From positions 930,001 to 994,000 of the forward strand of contig NZ_CP049255.1 in assembly GCF_011047135.1 (NCBI RefSeq): a stretch of 64,000 nt of DNA, written 5' to 3'. The notes under the pieces are model-generated. The model was given only the letters and a program-made list of their open reading frames with translations. It was not told the DNA's origin and made no database searches. Origin of the DNA: Microbacterium endophyticum. GTDB lineage: Bacteria; Actinomycetota; Actinomycetes; Actinomycetales; Microbacteriaceae. Both the position numbers and the translations under genes were made by a program. Shown piece after piece: positions 53,901-63,975 of the stretch (positions within the stretch are counted from its first letter, which is position 1; the number at the start of each line of letters is the position of its first letter).

Positions 53901-54428
53901 TTACGCGGTCTGACGGCGACGCATCAGGGCGATAACGGTGACGGCGATACCACCCATGAGGAGTACGCCACCTCCGACCCAGATGCCGGTCATCGACGCG
54001 GTGTCGAATCCAGTTGCCGGGAGAGCGCTGCCGCCTGCCGCGACACCACTATCGATGGTGACAGCCGATGAGGCGCCGGACGACCCGCCGACTGCGGCGA
54101 GTGAGTACGAACCCGAAGCGTTAGCGGGAAGCGTCACGGCGACACTTGCCGAACCATCAGCTGAGGCGGCCTTCGTGGTCGACGCGCTGTTGACGACGAA
54201 CTTGACGGCGGCAAGCGTTGCACCCGCGCCGTTCTCACCCGTGAGGGTGAACGTGACCGACTCTTCAGGCTCGAAACCCGAGAACGGTACTGTCACGGTG
54301 CCACCAGGAGTGATCGTAACTGTGCCGTCGGGGGTGCTGGGCGTGTAGGCGTTGGCTGCGGCGGGTGCGGCAATGAGAGCCACGACCGCGATAGCAACCG
54401 CAGCAATCTTGGTGCGAAGGTTCTTCAT
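53901..54428 (-). CDS. Sortase-anchored LPATG surface protein
   Basis: 175 residues. Signal peptide (1-27, ANAY), one small beta domain (30-125) with GTVTITPGGTVTVPFSGFEP and ESVTFTLTGENGAGATLAAV, a Gly/Ser linker, LPATG at 136-140, a membrane helix and MRRRQTA tail. Same layout and related strand pattern (PGxTVT, TVTVTGxNxxG) as the LPTTG protein at 28665. It lies between tuf and rpsJ, has its own terminator and a 277-base upstream region, so it is a separate unit inside the translation cluster. Role unknown. Confidence 0.88.
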   Translation of the reverse strand: MKNLRTKIAAVAIAVVALIAAPAAANAYTPSTPDGTVTITPGGTVTVPFSGFEPEESVTFTLTGENGAGATLAAVKFVVNSASTTKAASADGSASVAVTLPANASGSYSLAAVGGSSGASSAVTIDSGVAAGGSALPATGFDTASMTGIWVGGGVLLMGGIAVTVIALMRRRQTA

Positions 54429-54654
54429 TTTTTTCTCCGATACTGACGAAGCAGATTATGTCTGGGCGTTGTCAATCGCGCTGTACTGAAAGAGAAGAGC
54501 CTGGTGACAACACAGGACGTTCTGAAAAGAACTTCCTTCGACCTTCCCCCGCTCTCACGATAACCGCACTCTGGTCAAACTCACAAGTTCAGATGTGTCC
54601 GGACAGCGAACTTCACCTAAACGAAACATACGCGAACCTTCGCGTCAGGCACAG

Positions 54655-54690
54655 CAAAAGGGGCCGAGCCCGAAGGCCCGACCCCTTTTG
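54655..54690 (-). terminator. Terminator of tuf
   Basis: Arms 54655-54670 and 54675-54690 pair over 16 bp around a 4-base loop. Two imperfect positions become G-U pairs only on the minus strand, and that strand then reads CCCCTTTTG, giving a U run. It lies 15 bases after the tuf stop. Confidence 0.88.
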
Positions 54691-54705
54691 CCGCAGTCGA
54701 AACGA

Positions 54706-55899
54706 CTACTTGATGATCTTGGTCACCGTTCCGGCGCCGACGGTGCGGCCACCCTCACGGATCGCGTAGCCGAGGCCCTCTTCCATGGCGATGGGCTGGA
54801 TCAGCTCAACGGTCATGTCGGTGGTGTCACCAGGCATAACCATCTCGGTGCCCTCGGGCAGCGAGATGACGCCGGTGACGTCGGTGGTGCGGAAGTAGAA
54901 CTGCGGGCGGTAGTTCGTGTAGAAGGGGTTGTGACGCCCACCCTCGTCCTTGGACAGGATGTACGCCGTGCCCTCGAAGTTGGTGTGCGGCGTAACCGAA
55001 CCGGGCTTCACGACGACCTGGCCGCGCTCGACGTCTTCACGCTTGGTACCGCGAAGAAGAAGACCACAGTTCTCGCCGGCCCATGCCTCGTCGAGCTGCT
55101 TGTGGAACATCTCGATACCGGTGACGGTCGTCTTCTGCGTCGGGCGCAGACCAACGATCTCGACCTCGGAGTTGATGGCCAACGTGCCACGCTCGGCGCG
55201 ACCCGTAACGACGGTGCCACGACCAGTGATCGTGAAGACGTCCTCAACGGGCATAAGGAACGGCTTGTCCTTGTCGCGCACCGGGTCGGGGATCGAGTCG
55301 TCGACAGCTGCCATGAGCTCAACGATCTTTTCGGTCCACTCGGGGTCACCCTCGAGAGCCTTGAGACCCGAGACGCGAACGACGGGGGCGTTGTCGCCAT
55401 CGAAGTCCTGGCTCGACAGAAGCTCACGAACCTCGAGCTCAACGAGCTCCAGGATCTCCTCGTCGTCGACCATGTCGCTCTTGTTGAGTGCGACGAGCAG
55501 GTAGGGAACACCAACCTGCTTGGCCAGCAGCACGTGCTCGCGCGTCTGTGCCATCGGGCCGTCAGTGGCCGCGACAACCAGGATTGCGCCATCCATCTGG
55601 GCTGCACCGGTGATCATGTTCTTGATGTAGTCAGCGTGACCGGGAGCATCGACGTGCGCGTAGTGACGCTTGGGCGTCTCGTACTCGACGTGCGAGATGT
55701 TGATCGTAATGCCGCGCTGACGCTCCTCGGGAGCCGAGTCGATCGACGCGAAGTCACGCTGCTTGTTGACGTCTGACGGGTACTTGTCTGCGAGCACCTT
55801 AGAGATCGCCGCGGTGAGCGTGGTCTTGCCGTGGTCGACGTGACCGATCGTTCCGATGTTCACGTGCGGCTTGGTCCGCTCGAACTTGGCCTTAGCCAC
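54706..55899 (-). CDS. tuf: Elongation factor Tu
   Basis: 397 residues. GTPase motifs [26 protein letters not shown] and NKSDMVDD, plus domain 2 and 3 features ([27 protein letters not shown]). Delivers aminoacyl-tRNA. GAGGAGG precedes the ATG. A weak promoter-like pair TTCGCG-N17-TATACA (56011-56039, minus strand) lies upstream and overlaps the fusA hairpin; tuf may also be read from the rpsL promoter. Confidence 0.98.
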   Translation of the reverse strand: MAKAKFERTKPHVNIGTIGHVDHGKTTLTAAISKVLADKYPSDVNKQRDFASIDSAPEERQRGITINISHVEYETPKRHYAHVDAPGHADYIKNMITGAAQMDGAILVVAATDGPMAQTREHVLLAKQVGVPYLLVALNKSDMVDDEEILELVELEVRELLSSQDFDGDNAPVVRVSGLKALEGDPEWTEKIVELMAAVDDSIPDPVRDKDKPFLMPVEDVFTITGRGTVVTGRAERGTLAINSEVEIVGLRPTQKTTVTGIEMFHKQLDEAWAGENCGLLLRGTKREDVERGQVVVKPGSVTPHTNFEGTAYILSKDEGGRHNPFYTNYRPQFYFRTTDVTGVISLPEGTEMVMPGDTTDMTVELIQPIAMEEGLGYAIREGGRTVGAGTVTKIIK

Positions 55900-56017
55900 T
55901 GGGTCCTCCTCAGGACGGTCGTGTGTAGTGTTCTGGCCGCTGGATGCGGCCGGCTCACTACGGGGATGGTTCTCAGTTTAGTAGAGAGGGAGTAAGTATT
56001 GCTGTGAAGTTGTATAG

Positions 56018-56058
56018 GTGGTCTCGATCACGTCGCGAAGCTCAGCGACCGAGACCAC
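56018..56058 (-). terminator. Stem-loop between fusA and tuf
   Basis: GTGGTCTCG (56018-56026) pairs with CGAGACCAC (56050-56058), and an inner GTCGC/GCGAC stem (56032-56036, 56045-56049) stacks above a 5-base bulge. It starts 9 bases past fusA. It may be a partial terminator or processing site in the str operon. Confidence 0.5.
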
Positions 56059-56066
56059 ACAAGGAC

Positions 56067-58181
56067 CTATTCGCCCTTGACCTTTTGGACGATCTCGTCC
56101 GCGACAGCGCGCGGGACCTCGGCGTAGCTGTCGAACTCCATGGAGTACACAGCGCGGCCCGACGTCTTCGATCGCAAGTCGCCAATGTATCCGAACATCT
56201 CGGAAAGCGGCACGTTGGCACGCACAACCTTGACGCCAGCGGCGTCTTCCATTGACTGAATCTGTCCACGACGCGAGTTGAGGTCACCGATGACATCACC
56301 CATGTACTCCTCCGGAGTACGCACCTCGACCGACATGATCGGCTCGAGGATGACGGGGCTTGCCTTACGGACGGCTTCCTTGAAACCCATCGAGCCGGCG
56401 ATCTTGAACGCCATTTCTGATGAGTCGACATCGTGCGATGCGCCATCCATCAGGGTCGCCTTGATGCCCACCATGGGGTATCCGGCCAACACACCGACGT
56501 TCATTGCATCCTGGAAGCCCTGGTCGACGGGACCGATGTACTCACGCGGGATGCGTCCACCAGTGACCTTGTTCGAGAACTCGTACGTCGTTTCTGCTGT
56601 GACTTCGAGCGGCTCGATGGCGAACTGGATCTTTGCGAACTGACCGGATCCACCCGTCTGCTTCTTGTGGGTGTAGTCGTGACGCTCGACAGCCTTGCGG
56701 ATCGTCTCGCGGTACGCGACCTGGGGCTTACCAACGTTGGCCTCCACGCGGAATTCGCGCTTCATACGGTCAACGAGGATGTCGAGGTGAAGCTCACCCA
56801 TACCCTTGATGACCGTCTGGCCAGTCTCCGAGTTCTGCTCGACGCGGAACGTCGGGTCTTCCTCGGCGAGCTTCTGGATCGCGAGACCCAGCTTCTCCTG
56901 GTCAGCCTTGGTCTTCGGCTCGATCGCAACCTCGATAACGGGCTCCGGGAACGTCATCGACTCGAGCACTACCTGGTGCTGCGAGTCCGACAGGGTGTCA
57001 CCCGTGGTCGTGTCCTTGAGGCCAATGACCGCGTAGATGTGACCGGCGGTGACGGCGTCGACCGGCATCTCCTTGTTGGCGTGCATCTGGAAGATCTTGC
57101 CGATGCGCTCTTTCTTGCCCTTGGTGGAGTTGACGACCTGCGCACCCGAGTCGAGGTGACCCGAGTAGACGCGAATGTACGTCAAGCGACCGAAGAAGGG
57201 GTGCGTCACGATCTTGAACGCAAGAGCCGCGAAGGGCTCCTCACGGTCAGCGTGGCGAGGGATGACGACTTCTTCGTCCTTCGGGTCGTGCGCCTCGATG
57301 GCGGGCACGTCGAGGGGCGACGGGAGGTAGTCGACAACAGCGTCGAGCATCGGCTGCACACCGCGGTTCTTGAACGCAGAACCGCAGAGAACCGGGTAGA
57401 GCTCGCTGTTGATCGTCATCTTGCGAATCGCAGCCTTGATCTCAGCAACAGTCAGTGCCTCGCCGCCGAAGTGCTTCTCAAGAAGCTCTTCGTCTGACTC
57501 GGCAACCGTCTCGAGAAGCATTTCGCGGTATTCCGCAGCCTTGTCGGCGAGGTCAGCCGGGATCTCTTGGATCTCGTACTTGGCGCCCATCGTGACGTCA
57601 CCCTTGGAGTCACCGGGCCACACGAGCGCGCGCATCTCAACGAGGTCGATAACGCCAACGAAGTCGTTTTCGGCACCGATCGGGAGCTGCAGCACGAGCG
57701 GCTTGGCCTTCAGGCGGTTCACGATCGTGTCGACAGTGAAGTAGAAGTCAGCGCCGAGCTTGTCCATCTTGTTGACGAAGCAGATGCGGGGAACGTCGTA
57801 CTTGTCAGCCTGACGCCACACGGTCTCGGACTGGGGCTCAACGCCCTCTTTGCCATCGAAGACAGCAACCGCGCCATCGAGCACGCGAAGTGAGCGCTCG
57901 ACCTCGACGGTGAAGTCAACGTGACCAGGGGTGTCGATGATGTTGATCTGGTTCTTGTCCCAGAAGCACGTCACGGCAGCAGAGGTGATCGTGATGCCAC
58001 GCTCCTGCTCCTGCTCCATCCAGTCGGTCGTCGCCGCACCATCGTGCGTTTCGCCGATCTTGTGGTTGACGCCCGTGTAGAACAGGATGCGCTCGGTCGT
58101 CGTCGTCTTGCCGGCATCGATGTGCGCCATGATGCCGATGTTGCGGACCTTGGTCAGGTCGGTGAGCACGTCTTGTGCCAC
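56067..58181 (-). CDS. fusA: Elongation factor G
   Basis: 704 residues. GTPase motifs [31 protein letters not shown] and NKMDKLGAD, then domains II-V with [14 protein letters not shown] and [14 protein letters not shown]. Drives translocation. Ninety bases after rpsG in the classic rpsL-rpsG-fusA-tuf order. Confidence 0.98.
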   Translation of the reverse strand: MAQDVLTDLTKVRNIGIMAHIDAGKTTTTERILFYTGVNHKIGETHDGAATTDWMEQEQERGITITSAAVTCFWDKNQINIIDTPGHVDFTVEVERSLRVLDGAVAVFDGKEGVEPQSETVWRQADKYDVPRICFVNKMDKLGADFYFTVDTIVNRLKAKPLVLQLPIGAENDFVGVIDLVEMRALVWPGDSKGDVTMGAKYEIQEIPADLADKAAEYREMLLETVAESDEELLEKHFGGEALTVAEIKAAIRKMTINSELYPVLCGSAFKNRGVQPMLDAVVDYLPSPLDVPAIEAHDPKDEEVVIPRHADREEPFAALAFKIVTHPFFGRLTYIRVYSGHLDSGAQVVNSTKGKKERIGKIFQMHANKEMPVDAVTAGHIYAVIGLKDTTTGDTLSDSQHQVVLESMTFPEPVIEVAIEPKTKADQEKLGLAIQKLAEEDPTFRVEQNSETGQTVIKGMGELHLDILVDRMKREFRVEANVGKPQVAYRETIRKAVERHDYTHKKQTGGSGQFAKIQFAIEPLEVTAETTYEFSNKVTGGRIPREYIGPVDQGFQDAMNVGVLAGYPMVGIKATLMDGASHDVDSSEMAFKIAGSMGFKEAVRKASPVILEPIMSVEVRTPEEYMGDVIGDLNSRRGQIQSMEDAAGVKVVRANVPLSEMFGYIGDLRSKTSGRAVYSMEFDSYAEVPRAVADEIVQKVKGE

Positions 58182-58271
58182 GGGGGTTCCTTACTGTCGG
58201 AAGCCGAGAGATCGCGGGTGGCGATCAGGCGGATGGTGGGGCGGACCAATAGCGGTCCGCCCCGAGAGCTG

Positions 58272-58742
58272 TTACCAGCGGTAGTGAGCGAACGCGCGGT
58301 TCGACTCGGCCATCTTGTGAGTGTCTTCGCGGCGCTTGACCGCGGCACCGAGGCCGTTAGAGGCATCCAGAATTTCGTTCTGGAGGCGCTCAGTCATCGT
58401 CTTTTCACGACGACCCTTCGCGTAGCTGACGAGCCAACGAAGCGCGAGAGTGTTCGCGCGGTGCGGCTTGACTTCAACCGGCACCTGGTAGGTCGAGCCA
58501 CCGACGCGGCGGCTCTTGACCTCGAGGGTCGGACGAACGTTGTCGAGCGCCTTTTTCAGCGTTGCGACAGCATCCTGGCTGTTCTTTGCTTCGACACCGC
58601 GCAGTGCGTTGTAGACGATCGCTTCAGCGATGGACTTCTTGCCGTCAACGAGGATCTTGTTGACGAGCTGGGTGACGATCGGGGCGCCGTATACCGGGTC
58701 GTTGACAACGACCCGACGAGGTGCTGGACCTTTACGAGGCAT
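58272..58742 (-). CDS. rpsG: 30S ribosomal protein S7
   Basis: 156 residues: [40 protein letters not shown] and the C-terminal [17 protein letters not shown]. Assembly initiator of the 30S head. Five bases after rpsL. Confidence 0.98.
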   Translation of the reverse strand: MPRKGPAPRRVVVNDPVYGAPIVTQLVNKILVDGKKSIAEAIVYNALRGVEAKNSQDAVATLKKALDNVRPTLEVKSRRVGGSTYQVPVEVKPHRANTLALRWLVSYAKGRREKTMTERLQNEILDASNGLGAAVKRREDTHKMAESNRAFAHYRW

Positions 58743-58747
58743 CTAAC

Positions 58748-59116
58748 TCAACCCTTCTTGGCGCCGTAGCGGCTGCGAGCCTGCTTACGGTTCTTGACAG
58801 CCTGGGTGTCCAGGGCGCCGCGGACGATCTTGTAACGCACACCGGGAAGGTCCTTCACACGGCCGCCGCGAACCAGCACGAGCGAGTGCTCCTGTAGGTT
58901 GTGGCCCTCGCCGGGAATGTAAGCGGTGACCTCGGTACCGTTACGGAGCTTCACACGAGCGACCTTGCGCATCGCCGAGTTCGGCTTCTTAGGGGTGGTC
59001 GTGTACACGCGAGTGCATACGCCCGCCTGCTGCGGGTTCGACTTCAGCGCCGGAGCCTTGGTCTTTGAGACCTTCGGCGAGCGGCCCTTGCGAACCAACT
59101 GCTGAATGGTTGGCAC
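58748..59116 (-). CDS. rpsL: 30S ribosomal protein S12
   Basis: 122 residues from a GTG with AAGGAGAG upstream. [37 protein letters not shown] (with the Lys where streptomycin resistance changes occur, wild type here) and [20 protein letters not shown]. First gene of the str operon, with a leader of about 240 bases. Confidence 0.97.
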   Translation of the reverse strand: MPTIQQLVRKGRSPKVSKTKAPALKSNPQQAGVCTRVYTTTPKKPNSAMRKVARVKLRNGTEVTAYIPGEGHNLQEHSLVLVRGGRVKDLPGVRYKIVRGALDTQAVKNRKQARSRYGAKKG

Positions 59117-59361
59117 GTTCTCTCCTTGATTGTGCTGCACGGTGACAGCTTCGTGTCTCCCCTCGGGCTTCGCGGATCTTTACGTTCCGTGTCGCCGGAG
59201 GCTCACATGTATCCACCAACGCGACAGAATGACTGCCGTGTGTTGTGGTGGATATGCCGTGGGGGTGGCCTGTTCGCAGGCCCTTCCCTGAGATGATGTG
59301 CCAAGCTGACCTATTTCGTACCGGAGCACGACACAGGGCGCGCTAGGCGCACACCCGGTCA

Positions 59362-59391
59362 ATGATACGCGCGTTTAGAGACGCTGGTCAA
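59362..59391 (-). promoter_or_regulatory. Promoter of the rpsL (str) operon
   Basis: On the minus strand TTGACC (59386-59391) and TATCAT (59362-59367) are 18 bases apart, a strong match to the housekeeping consensus. The -35 box overlaps the stop codon of the upstream gene at 59388. Predicted start near 59355. Confidence 0.75.
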
Positions 59392-59924
59392 ACGACGAGC
59401 GCAACGGTCAGCACGATCACAGCAACGATCAGGATGCTGGCGCCCACAACAACCGCGACCGCGCGCCACCGAGCACCTCGCTGCGCCTGCCGGAGCGCGC
59501 TCGTTCCGCTCGCTGGAGCCTGGGGCCTTGCGGGGGCTGGGGCCGCGCGCGTAACCATCGCGGGATTTGCCGCGCGCGGGCGATAGATCTCCCGGGAAGC
59601 AGCGGAGCGGGTCTCCGGAGAAACAACGGGTTCTGCCGGCGTGCTCGGCGCCGAGCGGTTCTTGTCGCCGCGCTCGGCTATGAAGGTGTCGTCGTCGTCG
59701 ACCCGGGACTTGCGCGACGCGATGAAAGTCTCGTCGTCTGTGTCGTGCCGGACACCTGCCGCCACTCTTCGCGCGGCGACAACCGTGTCATCATCTAACC
59801 CAGCATCCGCGTCGACACTCGGGGAAGTCTTCCGCGCTGACACGACGGTGTCGTCGACTCCCGCCTCCAGACCGTTTTCAGCGCCGTTGTTAGCACTGTT
59901 TTCAGCACCGTTGGGCCGGGTCAT
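59388..59924 (-). CDS. Tail-anchored protein with four repeated acidic Thr motifs
   Basis: 178 residues. The N-terminal 90 residues carry four copies of D-[DE]-T-[VF]-[VI]-x-x-R: VDDTVVSAR (Thr26), DDDTVVAAR (Thr47), DDETFIASR (Thr66) and DDDTFIAER (Thr80). A Pro/Ala/Arg-rich spacer leads to a single C-terminal membrane helix (154-178), so the repeats face the cytoplasm. FHA domains bind phospho-Thr followed by hydrophobic residues; the gene overlaps by ATGA the end of an FHA-protein gene. Likely a kinase substrate and FHA ligand. No family recognised. Confidence 0.75.
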   Translation of the reverse strand: MTRPNGAENSANNGAENGLEAGVDDTVVSARKTSPSVDADAGLDDDTVVAARRVAAGVRHDTDDETFIASRKSRVDDDDTFIAERGDKNRSAPSTPAEPVVSPETRSAASREIYRPRAANPAMVTRAAPAPARPQAPASGTSALRQAQRGARWRAVAVVVGASILIVAVIVLTVALVV

Positions 59925-61510
59925 CCCTCGCTCCGGGCCAGCCGCACTTCCGCATCACCGAGGAAGAATCGGTCACCAGCTTCGGTTTCGACTCCCGGGT
60001 CGATGTCGACATCGGTACCCATCAGCGTGGCGAACGTCACGCCATTGGTTGAGCCGAGGTCGGTGATGAACCAGGTGTCGGAGCGGCGGACCAGCAGTGC
60101 GTGCGTTTTCGACACCGTGCGTGTGTCGTCAGAGATCGCAACGAGCTGAGCCCCCGGGTGCGCCGGATCTGCACTCGGTCGGCGTCCGAGAATGATGGCA
60201 TCCGCGGTCAGATCAATGGGCGCGCCCTTCGGCGGTATGAGTCGCCAGAGCACACGACGGCGTCGGGCAATGATCGTCTCGTCGAAACTCTCGTCCTCAT
60301 CGGACCCGCTCTTCGCGTAGAGCGCCGAGACTGAGGAGAGCGCTGAGCGTGGGGCGCCGGCATCCGGGACGCCGACCACGGCTGATACCGCACCGGATGC
60401 CTCGGGGAATCCATCATTCTCGGGTTCGTTCTCAGGAGGAGCCGGAGTACGCCTCGCCCAGAGCGCGCCTGCGGACTCTGGAGCCGGCGGGCGCGTCACG
60501 GCCGGTGGGGGGACGATGACGTTGGACTCATCGAGATCATCGCTGTCGATTGCATCGTCAGCGGCCAGACCGTCGCTAAAACGACTTCCCACAGCAGCGG
60601 GTGCCGACGGCACTTCGGAGATGACGCTGCCGCCCGTGGTGCGCGCGATGTCGTCGATGGGCTCTGACTCGGGCGCCGGTGATTCCTCATGAGGAAGGGG
60701 GCTCCACCAGTCCGGAGCTGACATCACCGGGGCAGCTGGCTCAGGCGTTGGTTCAGGCGTTGGTTCAGGCGTTGGTTCAGGATCGGGCGCGACATTCGGC
60801 TCGGGCTGTGCCGACACGGACTCGGGCTGCGGCTCGCGTTCGGCGACCGGCGCCGCTGGCACGTCGGCCCGCGTAGGCGTGACGTCCCCGAAGAGGAGCT
60901 TGAGGTCTGCCGTGTCGGCATTTTCTGTGGTGTTCGGCGTCTGCTCGGGTTCGACCGGCGGCACGATGCTGGAGCCGAACCACGATGAAACGGTCGGTCC
61001 GTTTCGCACCGGGTCCGGATACTCCTCGCCCTTCTGGTCGGGCAACGGCTCAGTGAGAATCGGCGGCAGCACGAGAGAGGGCCGCGGCTCTTGACCGTAC
61101 GAATCAGGAGCGACCCCCGCGTGCGGCGACTCCGTGGCGTTGTCGGTTCCGAGCCAACGAGCCGACCCGAATCCGAGCACCGTGGCCCACACCGGCAAGA
61201 GAAATGCGGCAAGCACTGTCATCCCGGGACCGAGACCAAAGGATCGGTTGATTTGGTAGCAGGCCACGATGATCGTGACCGGCAGCAGAATAACACCGAA
61301 AATCGGGATGAGCCCCAGCAAGACGAGCCACCCTGAAAACCCGCCCAGCTGCAGCAGGGTGACCGTGTTGACGATGGGCACCCAGCCTTTCCAGGGCGCC
61401 GCGCCAGCTTTTCGGAAGACCGCGGACAGGGCGATGGCCAGCCAGATGTAGAGCAGCAGCAGGACAAAGAGGGAGATCAGTACCCCGATGACGGGAGCGG
61501 AATCGTTCAT
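59921..61510 (-). CDS. DUF5684-like membrane protein with C-terminal FHA domain
   Basis: 529 residues. Three to four helices with the DUF5684 pattern (VFRKAGAAPWKGWVPIVNTV, GLIPIFGVILLPVTIIV) occupy 1-115. A long acidic, Pro-rich disordered region (120-400) includes a run of TPEP repeats. Just before the FHA domain stands SFDETIIARRR, a fifth copy of the Thr motif found in the next gene. The FHA domain (about 420-525) has LGRRPS, SKTHALL and GSTNG, the residues that bind phospho-Thr. It overlaps both neighbours by ATGA, marking a tight operon. Confidence 0.9.
   Translation of the reverse strand: MNDSAPVIGVLISLFVLLLLYIWLAIALSAVFRKAGAAPWKGWVPIVNTVTLLQLGGFSGWLVLLGLIPIFGVILLPVTIIVACYQINRSFGLGPGMTVLAAFLLPVWATVLGFGSARWLGTDNATESPHAGVAPDSYGQEPRPSLVLPPILTEPLPDQKGEEYPDPVRNGPTVSSWFGSSIVPPVEPEQTPNTTENADTADLKLLFGDVTPTRADVPAAPVAEREPQPESVSAQPEPNVAPDPEPTPEPTPEPTPEPAAPVMSAPDWWSPLPHEESPAPESEPIDDIARTTGGSVISEVPSAPAAVGSRFSDGLAADDAIDSDDLDESNVIVPPPAVTRPPAPESAGALWARRTPAPPENEPENDGFPEASGAVSAVVGVPDAGAPRSALSSVSALYAKSGSDEDESFDETIIARRRRVLWRLIPPKGAPIDLTADAIILGRRPSADPAHPGAQLVAISDDTRTVSKTHALLVRRSDTWFITDLGSTNGVTFATLMGTDVDIDPGVETEAGDRFFLGDAEVRLARSEG
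60741..60781. repeat. 12-bp tandem repeat coding for TPEP units
   Basis: The unit TCAGGCGTTGGT is present three times in direct succession plus five bases of a fourth copy. It lies within the disordered region of the FHA protein and adds four-residue PEPT units without shifting the frame. Copy number may vary between strains. Confidence 0.85.
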
Positions 61511-63975
61511 GATGTGGTGCGACGGCTATTGCGACGCTTCCTCCTCTCAAGGCTTCCTGCGGCACGGCGTTCGGGTTGCGACGCGCTAAAACGAATGAAC
61601 GATCTCAACGATAGAGCCGTTCTCACCCGATGCCAGAGACTGCCCTCTCTCGCGTAGGCGCGTCGTTCCTGTTCCACAGCGGCCCAGAAGGCATCAGCCT
61701 CAGCCTCAGATGCGCCGTCGGCCGAGAAGATGGCCCTGTCCGCGTCGAGCGCAAGCGCGGCAGCGGTGCGTGTTTCTAGTGCTACGGCAAGCTCGGACCG
61801 GGTCGAAAGTCGCGGTACGCTGTGGCCCGCGTCAACAGCTGAGTCAATGAGTTCGTCCCACCCTCCAGCGATCTGCCCGACCGGCTCGGAACGAGAGCGC
61901 CTCCCACGCCGACGGAGTGCCCGTGCGGCTGCTACCAGAAAAAGCGGGCCGAACAGCACCAGAATGACGAGTAGCGAGAAGCCTGCTATGCGAAGACTCA
62001 CCCAAAGCCATGACAAATCGGCGTCGTCATTCTCGCTGTTTTCGTCGCGTGTTGTGTCGTCTTGCACCGGGTTCGGGGGAACGACTTCTTCGACAGAGTC
62101 CGGACGCACCTCGGTCACGTTTTCAGGATCGCGCTGTTCGGTGACCTCCAAGCTCGGAGACTGCGCGTACTGCGGTGTCACGTCGATGGGTATCCATTGA
62201 CCGTCAGCAGAGAGCACTTCGGTCCAGGCGGCAAGGTCCGCCGCGCGACAGGCTCCTTCGTCGCACGTTGAGAGTGTGGCATCCGTAGTACTCAAACGTG
62301 CGCCAACGACAACGCGAGCCGAGAATCCCAGACTCTCGGCCATCAGCGCGACAGCGACGGCGAACTGCTCATCGTCACCCACTGCGGCAACATAGTTTTC
62401 GGACTTCTTCGCTCGAGGGTCGCTCTCTCGCTCGAGCAATCGCGAAAATAGCGTGTCGATCCGTGCGAGCGAGTGGCCCGACGCGCTCGGCTGAAAACTG
62501 TAGTCGCCCAATGATTGCGCCCAGACAGGCGTTTCGTCGCCCGCAGAAAGCGCATGGCTGAGATAGCCACGTTCACGCAGAAGCTTCACGAGCCCGTCGA
62601 GGGCCTCGCCACCCGAACCCGAGACGTGTTCCTCGATCCAAGACTCCAGGTTTGCTGGCAGCTCGACAGTCATGTCGCTGGTGCCGGGAGCCTCGATCTG
62701 GGTCAGGTCGCTCGTTGTCGGCGTTACGGATGTGATGCGGTACGCATCCCCCGTTTCGAGCCCACCATCGGCAGTCTCGATACCGGCCGCAGCATCTTGG
62801 CTGTAATAGAAAGCATCGGCGAGGGCCGCCGCGCGATCACCGGAAAAAGAAACTTCGACGAGGTTCCCGGCAGTCGGAACCCAGACACCACGGAGACCGT
62901 TGATTTCGACGTCGAGGTCGAACTGTGTGCCGCTGCCCGCATCGAGCGCTGATGGGACGCGCACGAATGTCGCTGACCCCGACTCTCCCCCCGCGCGGTA
63001 GACCTCGCCGTCGTAGTTGTCCAACGTCGCCACTCGGATGCGGTCGGGCATCTCCCCCGTCGATGTCACGGTGAACAGCACCTCTTCGGCGCGGGAATCC
63101 GCGAACTGCAGCCGATACTCGGCGAGCGGGCTTATCTCGGCCGTGAGATTCAGGTCAGGACCGACGGCTGAGCGCAGTACGTCACGCGACAGGGCGCTAC
63201 TCGCCCACGGCACGACGGCGATGGCTACGACAAGAGAGCACACCACCATCGCCGCGGCAAGCGCCGCGCGCGATCGATCAAAACGGGAACCGCGAACCGC
63301 GCTTCGCGCCCCGCTCGCGATGGTGACGCGCTGCAGCGCACGCTGACGCTCGTCGCGACTGCGCCAGGACAGCCAGAGAACCGACGCGAGCAGCGTCGCG
63401 GCTCCGATGAGAGTTTCTACCGGTGCCACAATTTCTAGAGCGCCGAGGCTCACAGAATCACTGACGCTCGTGCGCCCGAAGAGTAGCCCGAAGAAGGGCA
63501 TTGCGATGCCGACGATGACCGCGCCGGCACCGATCCGATCAGACCTCCATGCAAGAAGGAGCGCCACACATGTGCCCACGAGAAAGACGAGGAGTGCAGG
63601 CACGAGAAGGTTTCGATAGTTCCCGACCGGCAGTTCCACTGTCAGCAGGTCTTTCCACCCCAGGACTGTGCCGGCGAGCACATCGCCAAGGCCCGCGGCG
63701 ACCGCGGGCACGCTGGTCATACGAGAAGGCACCGCCAGCGGCACCCCGAGCACGATGATCGCGCCGGTAAGACACAGAGCGATGAGCCAGGCGGAAAGTT
63801 TTCGCCACACGGCGAGCCAGGCGATTCCTGCGGCCGCCACAACGGTGACAGCTACCAACAGCACGAACTGGGCGTTACGGTATACCGGCCACGCCGCGAT
63901 CGCTGCGAGCGTGACGATGACGCCGACGTAGACCGATCCCGACACCACCCTTGCGACAGTTGGAGCGACACTCAT
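61507..63975 (-). CDS. TgpA-like membrane protein with transglutaminase-like domain, probably inactive
   Basis: 822 residues. About six helices (10-260) resemble the DUF3488/TgpA N-terminus, followed by an extracytoplasmic part with a transglutaminase-like domain (about 490-620), a further helix near 655-680 and a C-terminal DUF4129-like helical region. The catalytic Cys position reads VGDDEQFAVAVALM (Asp where GDCEQFA has Cys) and the His position reads DLAAWTEV (Ala where HAW is usual); only the final Asp (WIPIDVTPQ) remains. It is thus expected to bind rather than cut or cross-link peptides. Overlaps the FHA gene and the upstream gene by ATGA. Confidence 0.87.
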   Translation of the reverse strand: MSVAPTVARVVSGSVYVGVIVTLAAIAAWPVYRNAQFVLLVAVTVVAAAGIAWLAVWRKLSAWLIALCLTGAIIVLGVPLAVPSRMTSVPAVAAGLGDVLAGTVLGWKDLLTVELPVGNYRNLLVPALLVFLVGTCVALLLAWRSDRIGAGAVIVGIAMPFFGLLFGRTSVSDSVSLGALEIVAPVETLIGAATLLASVLWLSWRSRDERQRALQRVTIASGARSAVRGSRFDRSRAALAAAMVVCSLVVAIAVVPWASSALSRDVLRSAVGPDLNLTAEISPLAEYRLQFADSRAEEVLFTVTSTGEMPDRIRVATLDNYDGEVYRAGGESGSATFVRVPSALDAGSGTQFDLDVEINGLRGVWVPTAGNLVEVSFSGDRAAALADAFYYSQDAAAGIETADGGLETGDAYRITSVTPTTSDLTQIEAPGTSDMTVELPANLESWIEEHVSGSGGEALDGLVKLLRERGYLSHALSAGDETPVWAQSLGDYSFQPSASGHSLARIDTLFSRLLERESDPRAKKSENYVAAVGDDEQFAVAVALMAESLGFSARVVVGARLSTTDATLSTCDEGACRAADLAAWTEVLSADGQWIPIDVTPQYAQSPSLEVTEQRDPENVTEVRPDSVEEVVPPNPVQDDTTRDENSENDDADLSWLWVSLRIAGFSLLVILVLFGPLFLVAAARALRRRGRRSRSEPVGQIAGGWDELIDSAVDAGHSVPRLSTRSELAVALETRTAAALALDADRAIFSADGASEAEADAFWAAVEQERRAYAREGSLWHRVRTALSLRSFIRFSASQPERRAAGSLERRKRRNSRRTTS

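Noticed and set aside
54455..54475. TTGACA followed by TAATCT upstream of the LPATG gene
   Set aside because: The boxes are only 11 bases apart, too close for a housekeeping promoter; the -35 match alone is not enough.
37056..59116. Many long antisense frames on the plus strand opposite ribosomal genes
   Set aside because: They mirror high-GC codon structure of the minus-strand genes; none shows a plausible start, domain or binding site.
59211..59253. Inverted repeat ATCCACCA/TGGTGGAT in the rpsL leader
   Set aside because: Eight base pairs around a 27-base loop are weak, and no second feature supports a regulatory role.
60679..60876. Plus-strand frame rich in Gln/Val repeats opposite the FHA gene
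   Set aside because: It is the complement of the coding tandem repeat and has no start signal or homology.
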